DNA of 64,000 nt. Origin: Paenibacillus methanolicus (lineage in GTDB: Bacteria > Bacillota > Bacilli > Paenibacillales > Paenibacillaceae). Positions 39,862 to 47,840 of this stretch are shown one piece after another (position 1 is the first letter of the stretch; each line of letters begins with the position of its first letter). The position numbers and the translations under genes are program-made. The notes under the pieces are model-generated. The model was given only the letters and a program-made list of their open reading frames with translations, ran no database searches and was not told the DNA's origin. The stretch is from NCBI RefSeq assembly GCF_008124765.1, contig NZ_VNHS01000010.1, forward strand, positions 248,001 to 312,000. The letters are read 5' to 3'.

Positions 39862-40695
39862 TTAATCGGCGATGGCGCGACGGTTGCTGCGCCACTGCAA
39901 GTAGTTAATGAACAAGAGCATCAGGAACGAGGCGAGCAGCATGACGAGGGCGATTGCCGTAGCTCCGCTGTAATCGTACTGCTCCAGCTTGGTCATGATG
40001 AGAAGCGGCGTGATCTCCGTCTTCAGCGGCATGTTGCCCGAGATGAAGACGACCGAGCCGTACTCGCCGAGCCCGCGGGCGAACGCCAACGCGAAGCCGG
40101 TGAGCAGCGCCGGTACCAGCTCCGGCAGGATGACGCGCCGGAAGGTGCGCCACCGGTAGGCGCCCAGCATGACGGCCGCCTCTTCCGTCTCGCGTTCGAA
40201 ATCTTGCAGCACCGGCTGAACCGTGCGGACCACGAACGGAAGTCCGATGAAGATGAGCGCGATCGTAATGCCCAGCGGCGTGAACGCGATCTTAATGCCG
40301 AGCGGATCCAGCAGCGAGCCGATCCAGCCGTTCGGCGCGTAGATCGCGGTCAGCGCGATGCCCGCCACCGCCGTCGGCAGCGCGAACGGCAGATCGACGA
40401 GACTGTCGATCAGCTTCTTGCCGGGGAACCGGTAACGGACGAGCACCCATGCAACCAGCAGACCGAACGCGAGATTGATCAGCGCCGCGAAGAAAGCGGT
40501 CAGGAAACTAATCCGATAGGAAGCCAACACGCGCCCGCTCGTCACCGTATTCCAGAACTGCTCCCAGGTGAGGCCCGTCGTCTTGACGACGAGGCCCGCA
40601 AGCGGGATCAGCACGAGCACGCACAGATAAAACACCGTAAACCCCATCGACAACCCAAAACCTGGCAGAACGCTGCGAGCTTTGGAACCTTTCAT
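39862..40695 (-). CDS. cysT: Sulfate ABC transporter permease CysT
   Basis: The 277-aa permease has six helices and the coupling loop ERETEEAAVMLGAYRWRTFRRVILPELVPALLTG. The N-terminal segment LPGFGLSMGFTVFYLCVLVLIPLAGLV is typical of CysT (CysU). It pairs with CysW. It starts 31 bp downstream of the binding-protein gene with a GGGG-type ribosome binding site and is part of the leftward operon sbp-cysT-cysW-cysA-DUF2292. Confidence 0.93.
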   Translation of the reverse strand: MKGSKARSVLPGFGLSMGFTVFYLCVLVLIPLAGLVVKTTGLTWEQFWNTVTSGRVLASYRISFLTAFFAALINLAFGLLVAWVLVRYRFPGKKLIDSLVDLPFALPTAVAGIALTAIYAPNGWIGSLLDPLGIKIAFTPLGITIALIFIGLPFVVRTVQPVLQDFERETEEAAVMLGAYRWRTFRRVILPELVPALLTGFALAFARGLGEYGSVVFISGNMPLKTEITPLLIMTKLEQYDYSGATAIALVMLLASFLMLLFINYLQWRSNRRAIAD

Positions 40696-40726
40696 GTGAA
40701 GTCAGCCCCCGTTAACCCCGCATTCC

Positions 40727-41839
40727 TTAAGAACCCGGCGTGTAAATTTGATCGAAAATGCCGCCATCGGCGAAATGCTTCGTCTGCGCTTCTTTCCAAC
40801 CGCCGAAGTCATTATCGATCGTCAGCAATTCGAGTTCGGGGAACCGATCCTTGTACTGCTCGGCCACGGAAGTCAGCTGCGGACGGTAGTAGTTCTCCGC
40901 GATGACCTTCTGCGCTTCTTCGGTATAGAGGAAATCGAGGTAGCCTTCCGCGACTTCGCGCGTACCCTTGTCGTCCACGACCTTGTCGACGACCGCGACG
41001 GGCGGCTCCGCCAGAATGCTGATCGACGGATACACGATTTCGAATTTGTCCTTGCCTAGTTCGTTGACGGACAGATACGCTTCATTCTCCCAGGCGAGGA
41101 GCACGTCGCCGATGCCGCGCTCGACGAACGTCGTCGTCGATCCGCGCGCCCCGGAATCGAGGACCGGCACATTCTTGAACAGGTCGCCCACGAACGCCTG
41201 CGCCTTCTGCTCGTCGCCGCCGCTTTGCTTCAGCGCGTAGCCCCATGCCGCGAGGTAATTCCAGCGCGCGCCGCCGCTCGTCTTCGGATTCGGCGTAATA
41301 ACCGAGACGTCGTCCTTCACCAGGTCGCCCCAATCCTTGATGCCCTTCGGGTTGCCCTTACGGACGAGGAAGACGATCGTGGACGTATACGGCGAGCTGT
41401 TGTTCTCGAACTTCTGCTGCCAATCTTCGTTCACGAGCCCTTTCTCGGCGATGGCGTCGATGTCGTAACCGAGCGCAAGCGTCACCACGTCTGCCTTGAT
41501 GCCGTCGATGACCGCCCTGCTTTGCTTGCCGGAGCCGCCGTGCGACTGCTTGATCGTCACGTCTTGGTTGTGTTCGGTCTTCCAGTAATCGATGAACAAT
41601 TTATTGTAAGCGTCATAGAGCTCTCTCGTCGGATCGTAGGAAACGTTCAATAGTTCGACGGCCGGCTTGGGGGCCGATTCGTTGCCCGCGGCTGCGTTCG
41701 CCGCATTCCCCGCTGCGTTCGTGCCGCCCGCGTTGTTCGTGCCGTTGTTGCCTCCGCCGCCGCAGCCGGCCAGCGCAAGACCAAATGCCGTGAATACGAG
41801 TAGTGAGCGAAACGAGAATTTCTTTGTCATGTTCGACAT
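40727..41839 (-). CDS. sbp: Sulfate-binding lipoprotein
   Basis: The 370-aa solute-binding protein has a lipoprotein signal peptide with lipobox LALAGC (Cys26) and a long Asn/Gly/Ala linker (residues 27-58). The mature domain carries family motifs NVSYDPTRELY, QSHGGSGKQSRAVIDG, NPKTSGGARWNYLAAWGYA, GARGSTTTFVERGIGDVLLAWENEA and ILAEPPVAVVD. These residues bind sulfate without water. It is anchored outside the membrane and delivers sulfate to CysTWA. The ATG at 41837-41839 is 9 nt from GAGGGG. A paralogue lies divergently at 42368. Confidence 0.95.
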   Translation of the reverse strand: MSNMTKKFSFRSLLVFTAFGLALAGCGGGGNNGTNNAGGTNAAGNAANAAAGNESAPKPAVELLNVSYDPTRELYDAYNKLFIDYWKTEHNQDVTIKQSHGGSGKQSRAVIDGIKADVVTLALGYDIDAIAEKGLVNEDWQQKFENNSSPYTSTIVFLVRKGNPKGIKDWGDLVKDDVSVITPNPKTSGGARWNYLAAWGYALKQSGGDEQKAQAFVGDLFKNVPVLDSGARGSTTTFVERGIGDVLLAWENEAYLSVNELGKDKFEIVYPSISILAEPPVAVVDKVVDDKGTREVAEGYLDFLYTEEAQKVIAENYYRPQLTSVAEQYKDRFPELELLTIDNDFGGWKEAQTKHFADGGIFDQIYTPGS

Positions 41840-41895
41840 GTTAAAGCACCCCTCATCGGTTACAGGCAGACGATCAAACGTCGACGCCAGCGGCG

Positions 41896-41907
41896 TTATC
41901 GAATTAA
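41896..41907. promoter_or_regulatory. Second half-site of the putative sulfate-operon operator
   Basis: TTATCGAATTAA here is an exact 12-bp copy of the core of the palindrome at 41980-42004, and lies about 30 bp downstream of the sbp -10 element. Confidence 0.5.
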
Positions 41908-41936
41908 TCCTACCTGTTTACTTTGTTATGAGTGCA

Positions 41937-41966
41937 ATATTAGCAGTGGACAAAGTTTCCTGTCAA
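41937..41966 (-). promoter_or_regulatory. Promoter of the sulfate transport operon
   Basis: Perfect TTGACA (41961-41966), an 18-bp spacer and TAATAT (41937-41942) read leftwards, giving a leader of about 90 nt before sbp. Confidence 0.8.
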
Positions 41967-41979
41967 CGATTAATTTCAC

Positions 41980-42004
41980 AATTCTTATCGAATTAATAAG
42001 AATT
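41980..42004. promoter_or_regulatory. Palindromic operator upstream of the sulfate promoter
   Basis: AATTCTTAT and ATAAGAATT form a perfect inverted repeat with a 7-bp centre, ending 14 bp upstream of the -35. Its position suits an activator of LysR (CysL-like) type; the AT-rich form also resembles CymR-type sites. The regulator is not encoded next to it. Confidence 0.6.
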
Positions 42005-42171
42005 CATTATGCTTTTTCATGCCCTTAGATGAAGGCTTCTTTTGCGATTGCTAGCGTCGAGAACATTGGCGGTCATGCGCATAGCTCATAAGGTACGGCA
42101 GCGATCAACGGTATCGAACGATTCCTCGGACGTCATTAATAACGTTAGTCGTACTAACCTAAAATTCATAG

Positions 42172-42200
42172 TTGACAGCTTGGAATTGTCTGGCTATGAT
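42172..42200 (+). promoter_or_regulatory. Promoter of the second sulfate-binding protein
   Basis: Perfect TTGACA (42172-42177), a 17-bp spacer and TATGAT (42195-42200). The 168-nt leader that follows contains the inverted repeat AGAGGCCC/GGGGCCTCT (about 42228 and 42312). Confidence 0.8.
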
Positions 42201-42367
42201 GAATTCCATTGAGCCCACTGGACCGCCAGAGGCCCTGATATCGAACCGATTTCGGAATGTGAATGCCGCGTTTATGCGGTTTATCCATGCTCCGTCGTCC
42301 GCTCGATCCGGGGCCTCTTCGTGTTGGTCCAAGCCCAACTATCTATCACTCCGGGGAGAGATGAGAA

Positions 42368-43384
42368 ATGAACAAAAAATGGCTGATCGCGCTCACCATT
42401 CTGGTCTTGGCGTTCACGACAAGCTCCGGCGCTTATGCCGCGACGAAGGCGAAGCCGAAGGACGTTACGCTGCTGAACGTGTCGTACGACCCGACGCGCG
42501 AGCTGTACGAAAGCTTCAACAAGTCGTTCGCCGACTACTGGAAGAAGAAGACGGGGCAAAAGGTGACGATCAAGCAGTCGCACGGCGGCTCCGGCAAGCA
42601 AGCCCGCTCGGTCATCGACGGTCTCGAAGCCGACGTGGTGACGCTCGCGCTCGCCTACGACATCTCGGCCATCGAAGAAGCCGGCCTCATCAACTCGGGC
42701 TGGGAGAAGCGCTTCGCCTCCAACAGCTCGCCGTACACGTCGACGATCGTCTTCCTCGTCCGCAAAGGCAATCCGAAGAAGATCAAAGACTGGGGCGACC
42801 TGGTGAAGAAAGACGTCTCCGTCATCACGCCGAATCCGAAAACGAGCGGCGGCGCGCGCTGGAATCATCTTGCCGCTTACGGCTACGCCCTGAAGACTTA
42901 TGGCCACGATGAAAAGAAGGCGGCCGAGTTTCTGAAAAAACTGTATAAGAACGTACCGGTTCTCGACTCCGGCGCGCGCGGTTCCACGACGACGTTCGTC
43001 GAGCGCGGCATCGGCGACGTGCTCCTCGCCTGGGAGAACGAAGCGTATCTGGCGCTCAAAGAACACGGCAAAGATTTCGAAATCGTAACGCCATCCTACA
43101 GCATTCTGGCCGAACCTCCGGTGGCGGTCGTAAACAAAAACGCGGAGAAACACGGCACGCGCGACGTGGCGAAAGCGTACCTGGACTACCTCTACACCGA
43201 AGAAGGCCAGAAAATCGTCGCCGAGAACTTCTACCGTCCGACGAATCCGAAAATCGCCAAGCAATACGCGAAGCAATTCCCTACGCTGACGCTGACCAAC
43301 ATCCGCGCCTTCGGCGGCTGGAACGCGGCGCAGAAGAAGCACTTCGCGGACGGCGGTCTGTTCGATAAAATTTACGAGGGCTAA
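42368..43384 (+). CDS. Secreted sulfate-binding protein paralogue
   Basis: The 338-aa protein is closely related to the lipoprotein at 40727-41839 over the whole mature domain (shared NVSYDPTRELY, KQSHGGSGKQ, NPKTSGGARWN, GARGSTTTFVERGIGD). Its N-terminus is an ordinary type I signal peptide (LIALTILVLAFTTSSGAYA, cleavage after Ala-Tyr-Ala) with no lipobox cysteine and no asparagine linker. A free binding protein would be expected to diffuse from a Gram-positive cell, so it may be retained by charge (Lys-rich, predicted basic) or serve a different use. It has its own consensus promoter and terminator and runs divergently from the operon. Confidence 0.93.
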   Translation: MNKKWLIALTILVLAFTTSSGAYAATKAKPKDVTLLNVSYDPTRELYESFNKSFADYWKKKTGQKVTIKQSHGGSGKQARSVIDGLEADVVTLALAYDISAIEEAGLINSGWEKRFASNSSPYTSTIVFLVRKGNPKKIKDWGDLVKKDVSVITPNPKTSGGARWNHLAAYGYALKTYGHDEKKAAEFLKKLYKNVPVLDSGARGSTTTFVERGIGDVLLAWENEAYLALKEHGKDFEIVTPSYSILAEPPVAVVNKNAEKHGTRDVAKAYLDYLYTEEGQKIVAENFYRPTNPKIAKQYAKQFPTLTLTNIRAFGGWNAAQKKHFADGGLFDKIYEG

Positions 43385-43432
43385 CCGGTTTCGATCATTC
43401 CGGAAAAAACGGACTTTCTTGTAAGATAAAAG

Positions 43433-43476
43433 AACAACCTCCAAACGACGCGGGATGCGTACGTTTGGAGGTTGTT
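43433..43476 (+). terminator. Terminator of the second sulfate-binding protein
   Basis: A 14-15 bp perfect stem AACAACCTCCAAACG/CGTTTGGAGGTTGTT with a 14-nt loop ends in a short T run. Confidence 0.85.
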
Positions 43477-43538
43477 TGATTTGAAATAAGAATTACGCAT
43501 ATTAATGAAGGAATTAATTCGCCGATGCCGCCGATTGC

Positions 43539-44507
43539 CTATCCGCGGCCGCCGCGTTTGTTATGCCCCGTCACGACGACAGTGTCCACGAACGGGCGGA
43601 CGCGGTCCATTAGCCGACGTCCCTTGTGCAACTCTTCGCCTTCCTTGTTCGTGAAGCTGAAATGCTGCTCCAGCATATCCATGTCGTAGTTCGACGTGTA
43701 GAACGTCGGCTTGCGATTCATCCGGTAATTCAGGATCGCCCCCAGCACGTGATCGCGCACCCAAGGGTTCAAATTCTCCGCGCCCATGTCGTCGAAGACG
43801 AGCAGGTCGGTGTCTTTCATCAGATCGACCGTCTCCTTCAGCTTGCCCGGCTCGTGCATGAGCGCCTTCAAATCCTCGACGAAATCCGGCATGTAGACGA
43901 TCGCGCCCGTATAGCCTTCCTTGGCGAGCTCGTGCAGCATGTAGCACATGAGGAACGTCTTGCCCGTGCCGAACGAACCGCTCAAGAGCAAGCCCTGCTT
44001 CTGCAATCCCGATTCCTTGGTCCGCCCGATATATTCCATCACCTGGCCGGCCGCCTCCAACCGTTCGGTGTCGTTGAACAAAATCTCCTCCGCCGAGTAG
44101 CCCTGCTCCAATGCGCGTTCGTCGACATAGAAGCTGCGGATGCGGCCGCGAATTTGATTCTCCCGCTGTCTGGCCAACAGCTTCTTGCACGGCACTCTCC
44201 GATCGTCGAGCTGCACTTGGCCGGCGATCGTCTCGCAGGAGAGCATCGTGTAATGGCCTTCGAAATCGTTCGGGCAGTTGTCCAGTCCCGGGCAATTCGT
44301 GCACGCGCGGTATTCCTTCACATGCTGGTACACGCGGTTCAAATTGAGCCGGATGGTGTCTACGTCCAGTTCGGGGTGCTTGGCGCGCAGCTTCTCGACG
44401 AGCGGGTCGGCAAGCAGCTTCTGCAGCATCGAATCGGCTTGCTTCAATGCGTCCCTGCCGCTTGGCATCCGCTTCAGCACGTCGCCGAGCGATTCCATCA
44501 TCGCCAT
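43539..44507 (-). CDS. dnaI: Primosomal protein DnaI (helicase loader)
   Basis: The 322-aa AAA+ ATPase loads the replicative helicase DnaC at oriC and restart sites. The N-terminal domain has a cysteine/histidine zinc site (CTNCPGLDNC ... GHYTMLSC). The ATPase core follows: Walker A LLSGSFGTGKTFLMCYM (residues about 186-200), Walker B LLVFDDMGAENL, sensor FYTSNYD. The ATG at 44505-44507 follows GGGGAGG. It lies 58 bp downstream of dnaB, the conserved primosome pairing. Confidence 0.95.
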   Translation of the reverse strand: MAMMESLGDVLKRMPSGRDALKQADSMLQKLLADPLVEKLRAKHPELDVDTIRLNLNRVYQHVKEYRACTNCPGLDNCPNDFEGHYTMLSCETIAGQVQLDDRRVPCKKLLARQRENQIRGRIRSFYVDERALEQGYSAEEILFNDTERLEAAGQVMEYIGRTKESGLQKQGLLLSGSFGTGKTFLMCYMLHELAKEGYTGAIVYMPDFVEDLKALMHEPGKLKETVDLMKDTDLLVFDDMGAENLNPWVRDHVLGAILNYRMNRKPTFYTSNYDMDMLEQHFSFTNKEGEELHKGRRLMDRVRPFVDTVVVTGHNKRGGRG

Positions 44508-44565
44508 CGTTGATCCTCCCCTTCCGTCCTAATCTTAAGATGATTGCCCAAAGTGCCGTCTATCG

Positions 44566-46104
44566 TTACGCCTTGCCGTCCAGCCGCTGCGCGAGCCTGC
44601 GCAGCTCCTCCAGCTTTTCCGCCGACACTTGCGGCCCCTTCGGCATCTCCTGCACGATGTCCGGCTTCTTCCGGCCGCCGCGCGCGGCGGCCGCGGGTCC
44701 GCGACCTGCGCCGGCAGCACGCTTCGTGGCCGAACCGGCCGCCGGATACCCGCCGCCGGATTGCCGCGACTCGCGCTCCTTCTCGAGACGGGCTTGTTCC
44801 CTCACGTAGCGGATCGCCTTCTCATATGAATCGATCCCTTTCATGAGCATATTGGAGGCGACCGCGTCGATATAGGTCTTCGTGACGCGCTGGGCGTCGT
44901 TCATGCCTAATACATAATGAATGAGAACGTTAATGACGGAACCGTTCAGCTTATAATTGAGATCGATCACTTCGAACACGCGCACGATCCATTCCGGCAC
45001 CGTCCCCGGGAAGAAACGGGCGATGAACCGGGTATGCGGCTCATTGCGCATCAGCATATTGTACTGGTGAATGTCGCAGCGGCCCGCGAGCTGCAGCGGC
45101 ACCTCCATATAGAATTCCTCCAGCACGCCGATTTCCTCGAGCTGGTCGTCCTGCGATTCCATCGCCGGCTCCGCGGCCGCGGCCGTCCGCGCCATAATTC
45201 GCTCGCGATCGTCCTGACGCTTGCGCCCTTGCCGGAACGTCAAGTTGGCGCGCAGCTGCAGCTCGTCGTACATCAGCTCGCCGCGGGCGCCGAATATCCC
45301 GTCTTCATCAAGCAGCCTGCACAAGTCGACGACGGAGAGACCGTATTTATACGCCACGTAATTAAGCTGCGCCAGCTGTTCTTCGTCGCCGCGCAGACGT
45401 TCGACATAGACGCGGTTCGCCGAGTTGCGCGGGAAGCGCGTAATGATCTCGGCGTATTGGATGCCGGCCGACGCCAGCTTCGGCTTCGGCTCGGCCGCGC
45501 GCGCAGGCGCAACCTCGGCAAGCGCCTGGTCCAGCTCCGGATCGATGGCCTGCGCGTTCAGCCGGAACAACTCGTAGAACGGCACGGTCAAATTCTCGCG
45601 GTGGAGGCCGGCCGCGCCCGCAAGCTCGTCGGACTCCTTCGCATAGAACATCTCGCGAAGCGAGATAACGGCATACTTGCCGACCTTATCCCGCAGCAGC
45701 ATCGTCAGGTGCGGACTGCCGAAGAATTCGTCCGGCGACAGCGGCGCCGCCAACTCGTATTCGTACACGTAGTCGTCGCTATCCGTTACGCTAAGCCGGG
45801 AGGATTGCAGCAGCCCGACCGCCTCTAGGCGCGAGCACTGGTCGGCCAACTCTTGGCGCCCGCGTTCGTTCATGTCCAAGCCGAGTCCGAGGAACAGCTT
45901 GCGCTGCGGGTCCAGCGCGGAATACCCGATCCGGTCGTCTGCAAGCTGGTGATACAGCAGTTCGTATAATCCAGCCGCGAATGCGCCTATCATCGGCTGA
46001 TAGACATGGGCCAGCATCCGACGGTTCAACGCGCTCATGGCAAAATCGCGAAACACGTAGAAACGGTGATGTTCCGTAAATTGATGCAAATTGCGGATTC
46101 GCAT
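44566..46104 (-). CDS. dnaB: Replication initiation and membrane attachment protein DnaB
   Basis: The 512-aa Firmicute primosome protein (not the helicase) contains two DnaD/DnaB homology regions: the N-terminal winged-helix part (residues about 15-120, HVYQPMIGAFAAGLYELLYHQ) and the C-terminal DnaB_2 domain (about 370-445, RFFPGTVPEWIVRVFEVIDLNYKLNGSVINVLIHYVLG followed by YIDAVASNML). It works with DnaD and DnaI to load helicase. The C-terminal 60 residues are Gly/Ala/Arg-rich and likely disordered. The start at ATG 46102-46104 keeps the whole conserved N-terminus, though its GGAG is 13 nt away. dnaI follows. Confidence 0.93.
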   Translation of the reverse strand: MRIRNLHQFTEHHRFYVFRDFAMSALNRRMLAHVYQPMIGAFAAGLYELLYHQLADDRIGYSALDPQRKLFLGLGLDMNERGRQELADQCSRLEAVGLLQSSRLSVTDSDDYVYEYELAAPLSPDEFFGSPHLTMLLRDKVGKYAVISLREMFYAKESDELAGAAGLHRENLTVPFYELFRLNAQAIDPELDQALAEVAPARAAEPKPKLASAGIQYAEIITRFPRNSANRVYVERLRGDEEQLAQLNYVAYKYGLSVVDLCRLLDEDGIFGARGELMYDELQLRANLTFRQGRKRQDDRERIMARTAAAAEPAMESQDDQLEEIGVLEEFYMEVPLQLAGRCDIHQYNMLMRNEPHTRFIARFFPGTVPEWIVRVFEVIDLNYKLNGSVINVLIHYVLGMNDAQRVTKTYIDAVASNMLMKGIDSYEKAIRYVREQARLEKERESRQSGGGYPAAGSATKRAAGAGRGPAAAARGGRKKPDIVQEMPKGPQVSAEKLEELRRLAQRLDGKA

Positions 46105-46176
46105 GTTAATCGATCGACTCCAATCCGCTCGTATTGTTCTCCTATTCTATCACACTTTGCCGAAAGTCGAAAAAAA

Positions 46177-46204
46177 GAAAATTCCCTCGATTGAGGGAAT
46201 TTTC
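46177..46204 (-). terminator. Terminator between the hydrolase gene and dnaB
   Basis: The perfect 12-bp stem GAAAATTCCCTC/GAGGGAATTTTC has a 4-nt loop, with T6 to its left on the minus strand. Confidence 0.9.
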
Positions 46205-46303
46205 CGTGCGCGTTCGCATGCTGTTCGCCACCCTGCGCCGGGAGCCGAAGCAACCGAATAATTTGCATCAAAGTGGGCGATGCACGTTCATAAGCTGATC
46301 ATA

Positions 46304-46362
46304 AGCTGATTGGTTTGCGTCCACAATCCAAGGATTGGAATGCAGCATTCAGCGATGGAGAA
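46304..46362 (+). repeat. Family A hairpin element
   Basis: A 59-bp copy with closing stem GCTGA/TCAGC (46305-46309 and 46349-46353), preceded by a short duplication of ATAAGCTGAT. It lies between the hydrolase stop codon and its terminator, with inverted sense to that gene. Confidence 0.85.
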
Positions 46363-46396
46363 GGTCAGGGCAAAGGCGCGAGTGGTTCGTTATCGT

Positions 46397-47272
46397 TTAA
46401 AGAGTCGGCCAACTGGCCCCGTCTTGGCCGCCGACGATCCCGTTCGCGGCCAACTCTTCCATCAGCGCGTCCCGCTCCTGCAGCGTATCGGTCAACGAGT
46501 CGTCCTCGTGCTTATCCACCCATTGTCGCATGACGAGTCCGACTTGACGCGAAGATTTCATCAGCAGATGCCGGTCCGCGTCCTTCACGCCGTATAGCTC
46601 CGCGTGCGGCAGCAGCCTGAACATCGAGTTCGCATAGTGGTGTCCGATTTGATCCTTCGTGCCGTAGAGCAGCAGCATCGGCTGATGAATCGCGTGCAGC
46701 TGCCGCTCGAAGTTCGCTTCGAGGCAGACGGACGTATAATCCCGCCACCGCTGCACGTTCGCGCCGTGCGCGTCGTCTAGCATGCCGTCGAAGGCGGTGC
46801 GGTTGTCCGCTTCCTGCCAGGCGCTGGCCCAAGCGATCGGACGCTTGGCGCCCAGCCGGCTGGCCAAGAGCGAGGCCCTCAGCTTCCCGCGGCTAATCAT
46901 GTCGTGATAGGCCGCCGCGCCGGACAGCAGAATCCCCCCGCGGAACCGGGTTGGATACGCCAGCAGCGCCGCGATCGCCGCCATCGCCCCCGGCCCGTAG
47001 CCGCACACGTACGCCGACGAGATCTCGCATTGATCGAGCACGCGGCGCATATCTTCGGCCAGCAGCGGCAGCGACAGCTTGGCCGCTCCCGCTTGGCTGC
47101 GTCCATGACCGCGAGCGTCCATCGTCAGCACGCGGCGGCGGTCCCACAGCTCGGATTTCACGTACGTAAATAAACGGCTTGTCGTACAAGGCGGGTGGAC
47201 GCACAATATCGGCACGCCATGCCCTTCGCTTCGGTAATGGATCGATACGTCGCCAACTTGTAAAAAAGGCAC
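46397..47272 (-). CDS. Alpha/beta-hydrolase fold protein lacking the nucleophile serine
   Basis: The 291-aa protein has a full alpha/beta-hydrolase layout: HGVPILCVHPPC oxyanion region, LTMDARGHGRS, a nucleophile-elbow segment YVCGYGPGAMA (about residue 93), cap helices, the acid in LLLYGTKDQIG and a late His in VKDADRHLLMK. In active members the elbow is GxSxG; here Ser is replaced by Gly (GYGPG), read directly from codons GGC TAC GGG CCG GGG. It may be a non-catalytic binder or use other chemistry. The GTG at 47270-47272, 6 nt after GAGGTG, is the likely start; GTG/TTG codons just upstream are alternatives. Confidence 0.82.
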   Translation of the reverse strand: MPFLQVGDVSIHYRSEGHGVPILCVHPPCTTSRLFTYVKSELWDRRRVLTMDARGHGRSQAGAAKLSLPLLAEDMRRVLDQCEISSAYVCGYGPGAMAAIAALLAYPTRFRGGILLSGAAAYHDMISRGKLRASLLASRLGAKRPIAWASAWQEADNRTAFDGMLDDAHGANVQRWRDYTSVCLEANFERQLHAIHQPMLLLYGTKDQIGHHYANSMFRLLPHAELYGVKDADRHLLMKSSRQVGLVMRQWVDKHEDDSLTDTLQERDALMEELAANGIVGGQDGASWPTL

Positions 47273-47363
47273 TTGCAACACCTCGGATCTTCCTTGCCTC
47301 CCGCATCATAGAGCGAGCGCAATGGTTTTCCCTAGTATTGCCGTGCCTGTGCCGCTTTCATAA

Positions 47364-47669
47364 TTAGAACATTTTGTATCCGCCGCGCCGAAGGGCGCGA
47401 ATCGTGGCTCCGCTTACATATGCGCCGATGCCGGCGCCGATGATCGGCAGAATGTCCACGAAGGTGAACGCCGTGAAGTTGCCCGCGAACGTCCGGCTGT
47501 CATCCCAGGTTTGCCATATATAGACCGGGACGAGGATGAGGACGAGCAGATAAATCGGGAACCACGTCGTCTTTAGCAGCATGTTCAGAATAAAGCCGAT
47601 CCCGAACATCATGACGAAGAAGAGCACGGTCGCGATGATCAGCTGCAAAAAGTTAACATCCGTATTCAT
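47364..47669 (-). CDS. YuiB-like membrane protein
   Basis: The 101-aa protein has about three transmembrane helices: FLQLIIATVLFFVMMFGIGFILNMLL, WFPIYLLVLILVPVYIW, and VDILPIIGAGIGAYVSGATI. The FFxxxFGIGFxLNMLL segment is characteristic of YuiB of Bacillales, function unknown. B. subtilis yuiB lies beside yumB and yumC, whose relatives are 3-5 kb away here, which supports the assignment. The ATG at 47667-47669 follows AAAGGGG. It is divergent from hemQ and has a consensus-like promoter at 47698-47726. Confidence 0.72.
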   Translation of the reverse strand: MNTDVNFLQLIIATVLFFVMMFGIGFILNMLLKTTWFPIYLLVLILVPVYIWQTWDDSRTFAGNFTAFTFVDILPIIGAGIGAYVSGATIRALRRGGYKMF

Positions 47670-47697
47670 ATCCGTTATACCCCTTTCACTACAAATT

Positions 47698-47726
47698 AGT
47701 TTAGTAGATGGCCGAATGGAAGTCAA
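47698..47726 (-). promoter_or_regulatory. Promoter of the yuiB-like gene
   Basis: TTGACT (47721-47726), a 17-bp spacer and TAAACT (47698-47703) read leftwards. Confidence 0.65.
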
Positions 47727-47758
47727 TTTGAAGAAGACGGTTGTCACAAGTCCGCCAT

Positions 47759-47788
47759 TTGCTCTAGCCGCCGCCGTTACGATACAAT
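47759..47788 (+). promoter_or_regulatory. Promoter of hemQ
   Basis: TTGCTC (47759-47764), an 18-bp spacer and TACAAT (47783-47788) lie 53 bp before the hemQ start. It is back to back with the yuiB-like promoter. Confidence 0.6.
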
Positions 47789-47840
47789 GAAGGCGACAAT
47801 CAATGGCAACCATTTTGTTGATATAAGGAGCGATTCTTCA

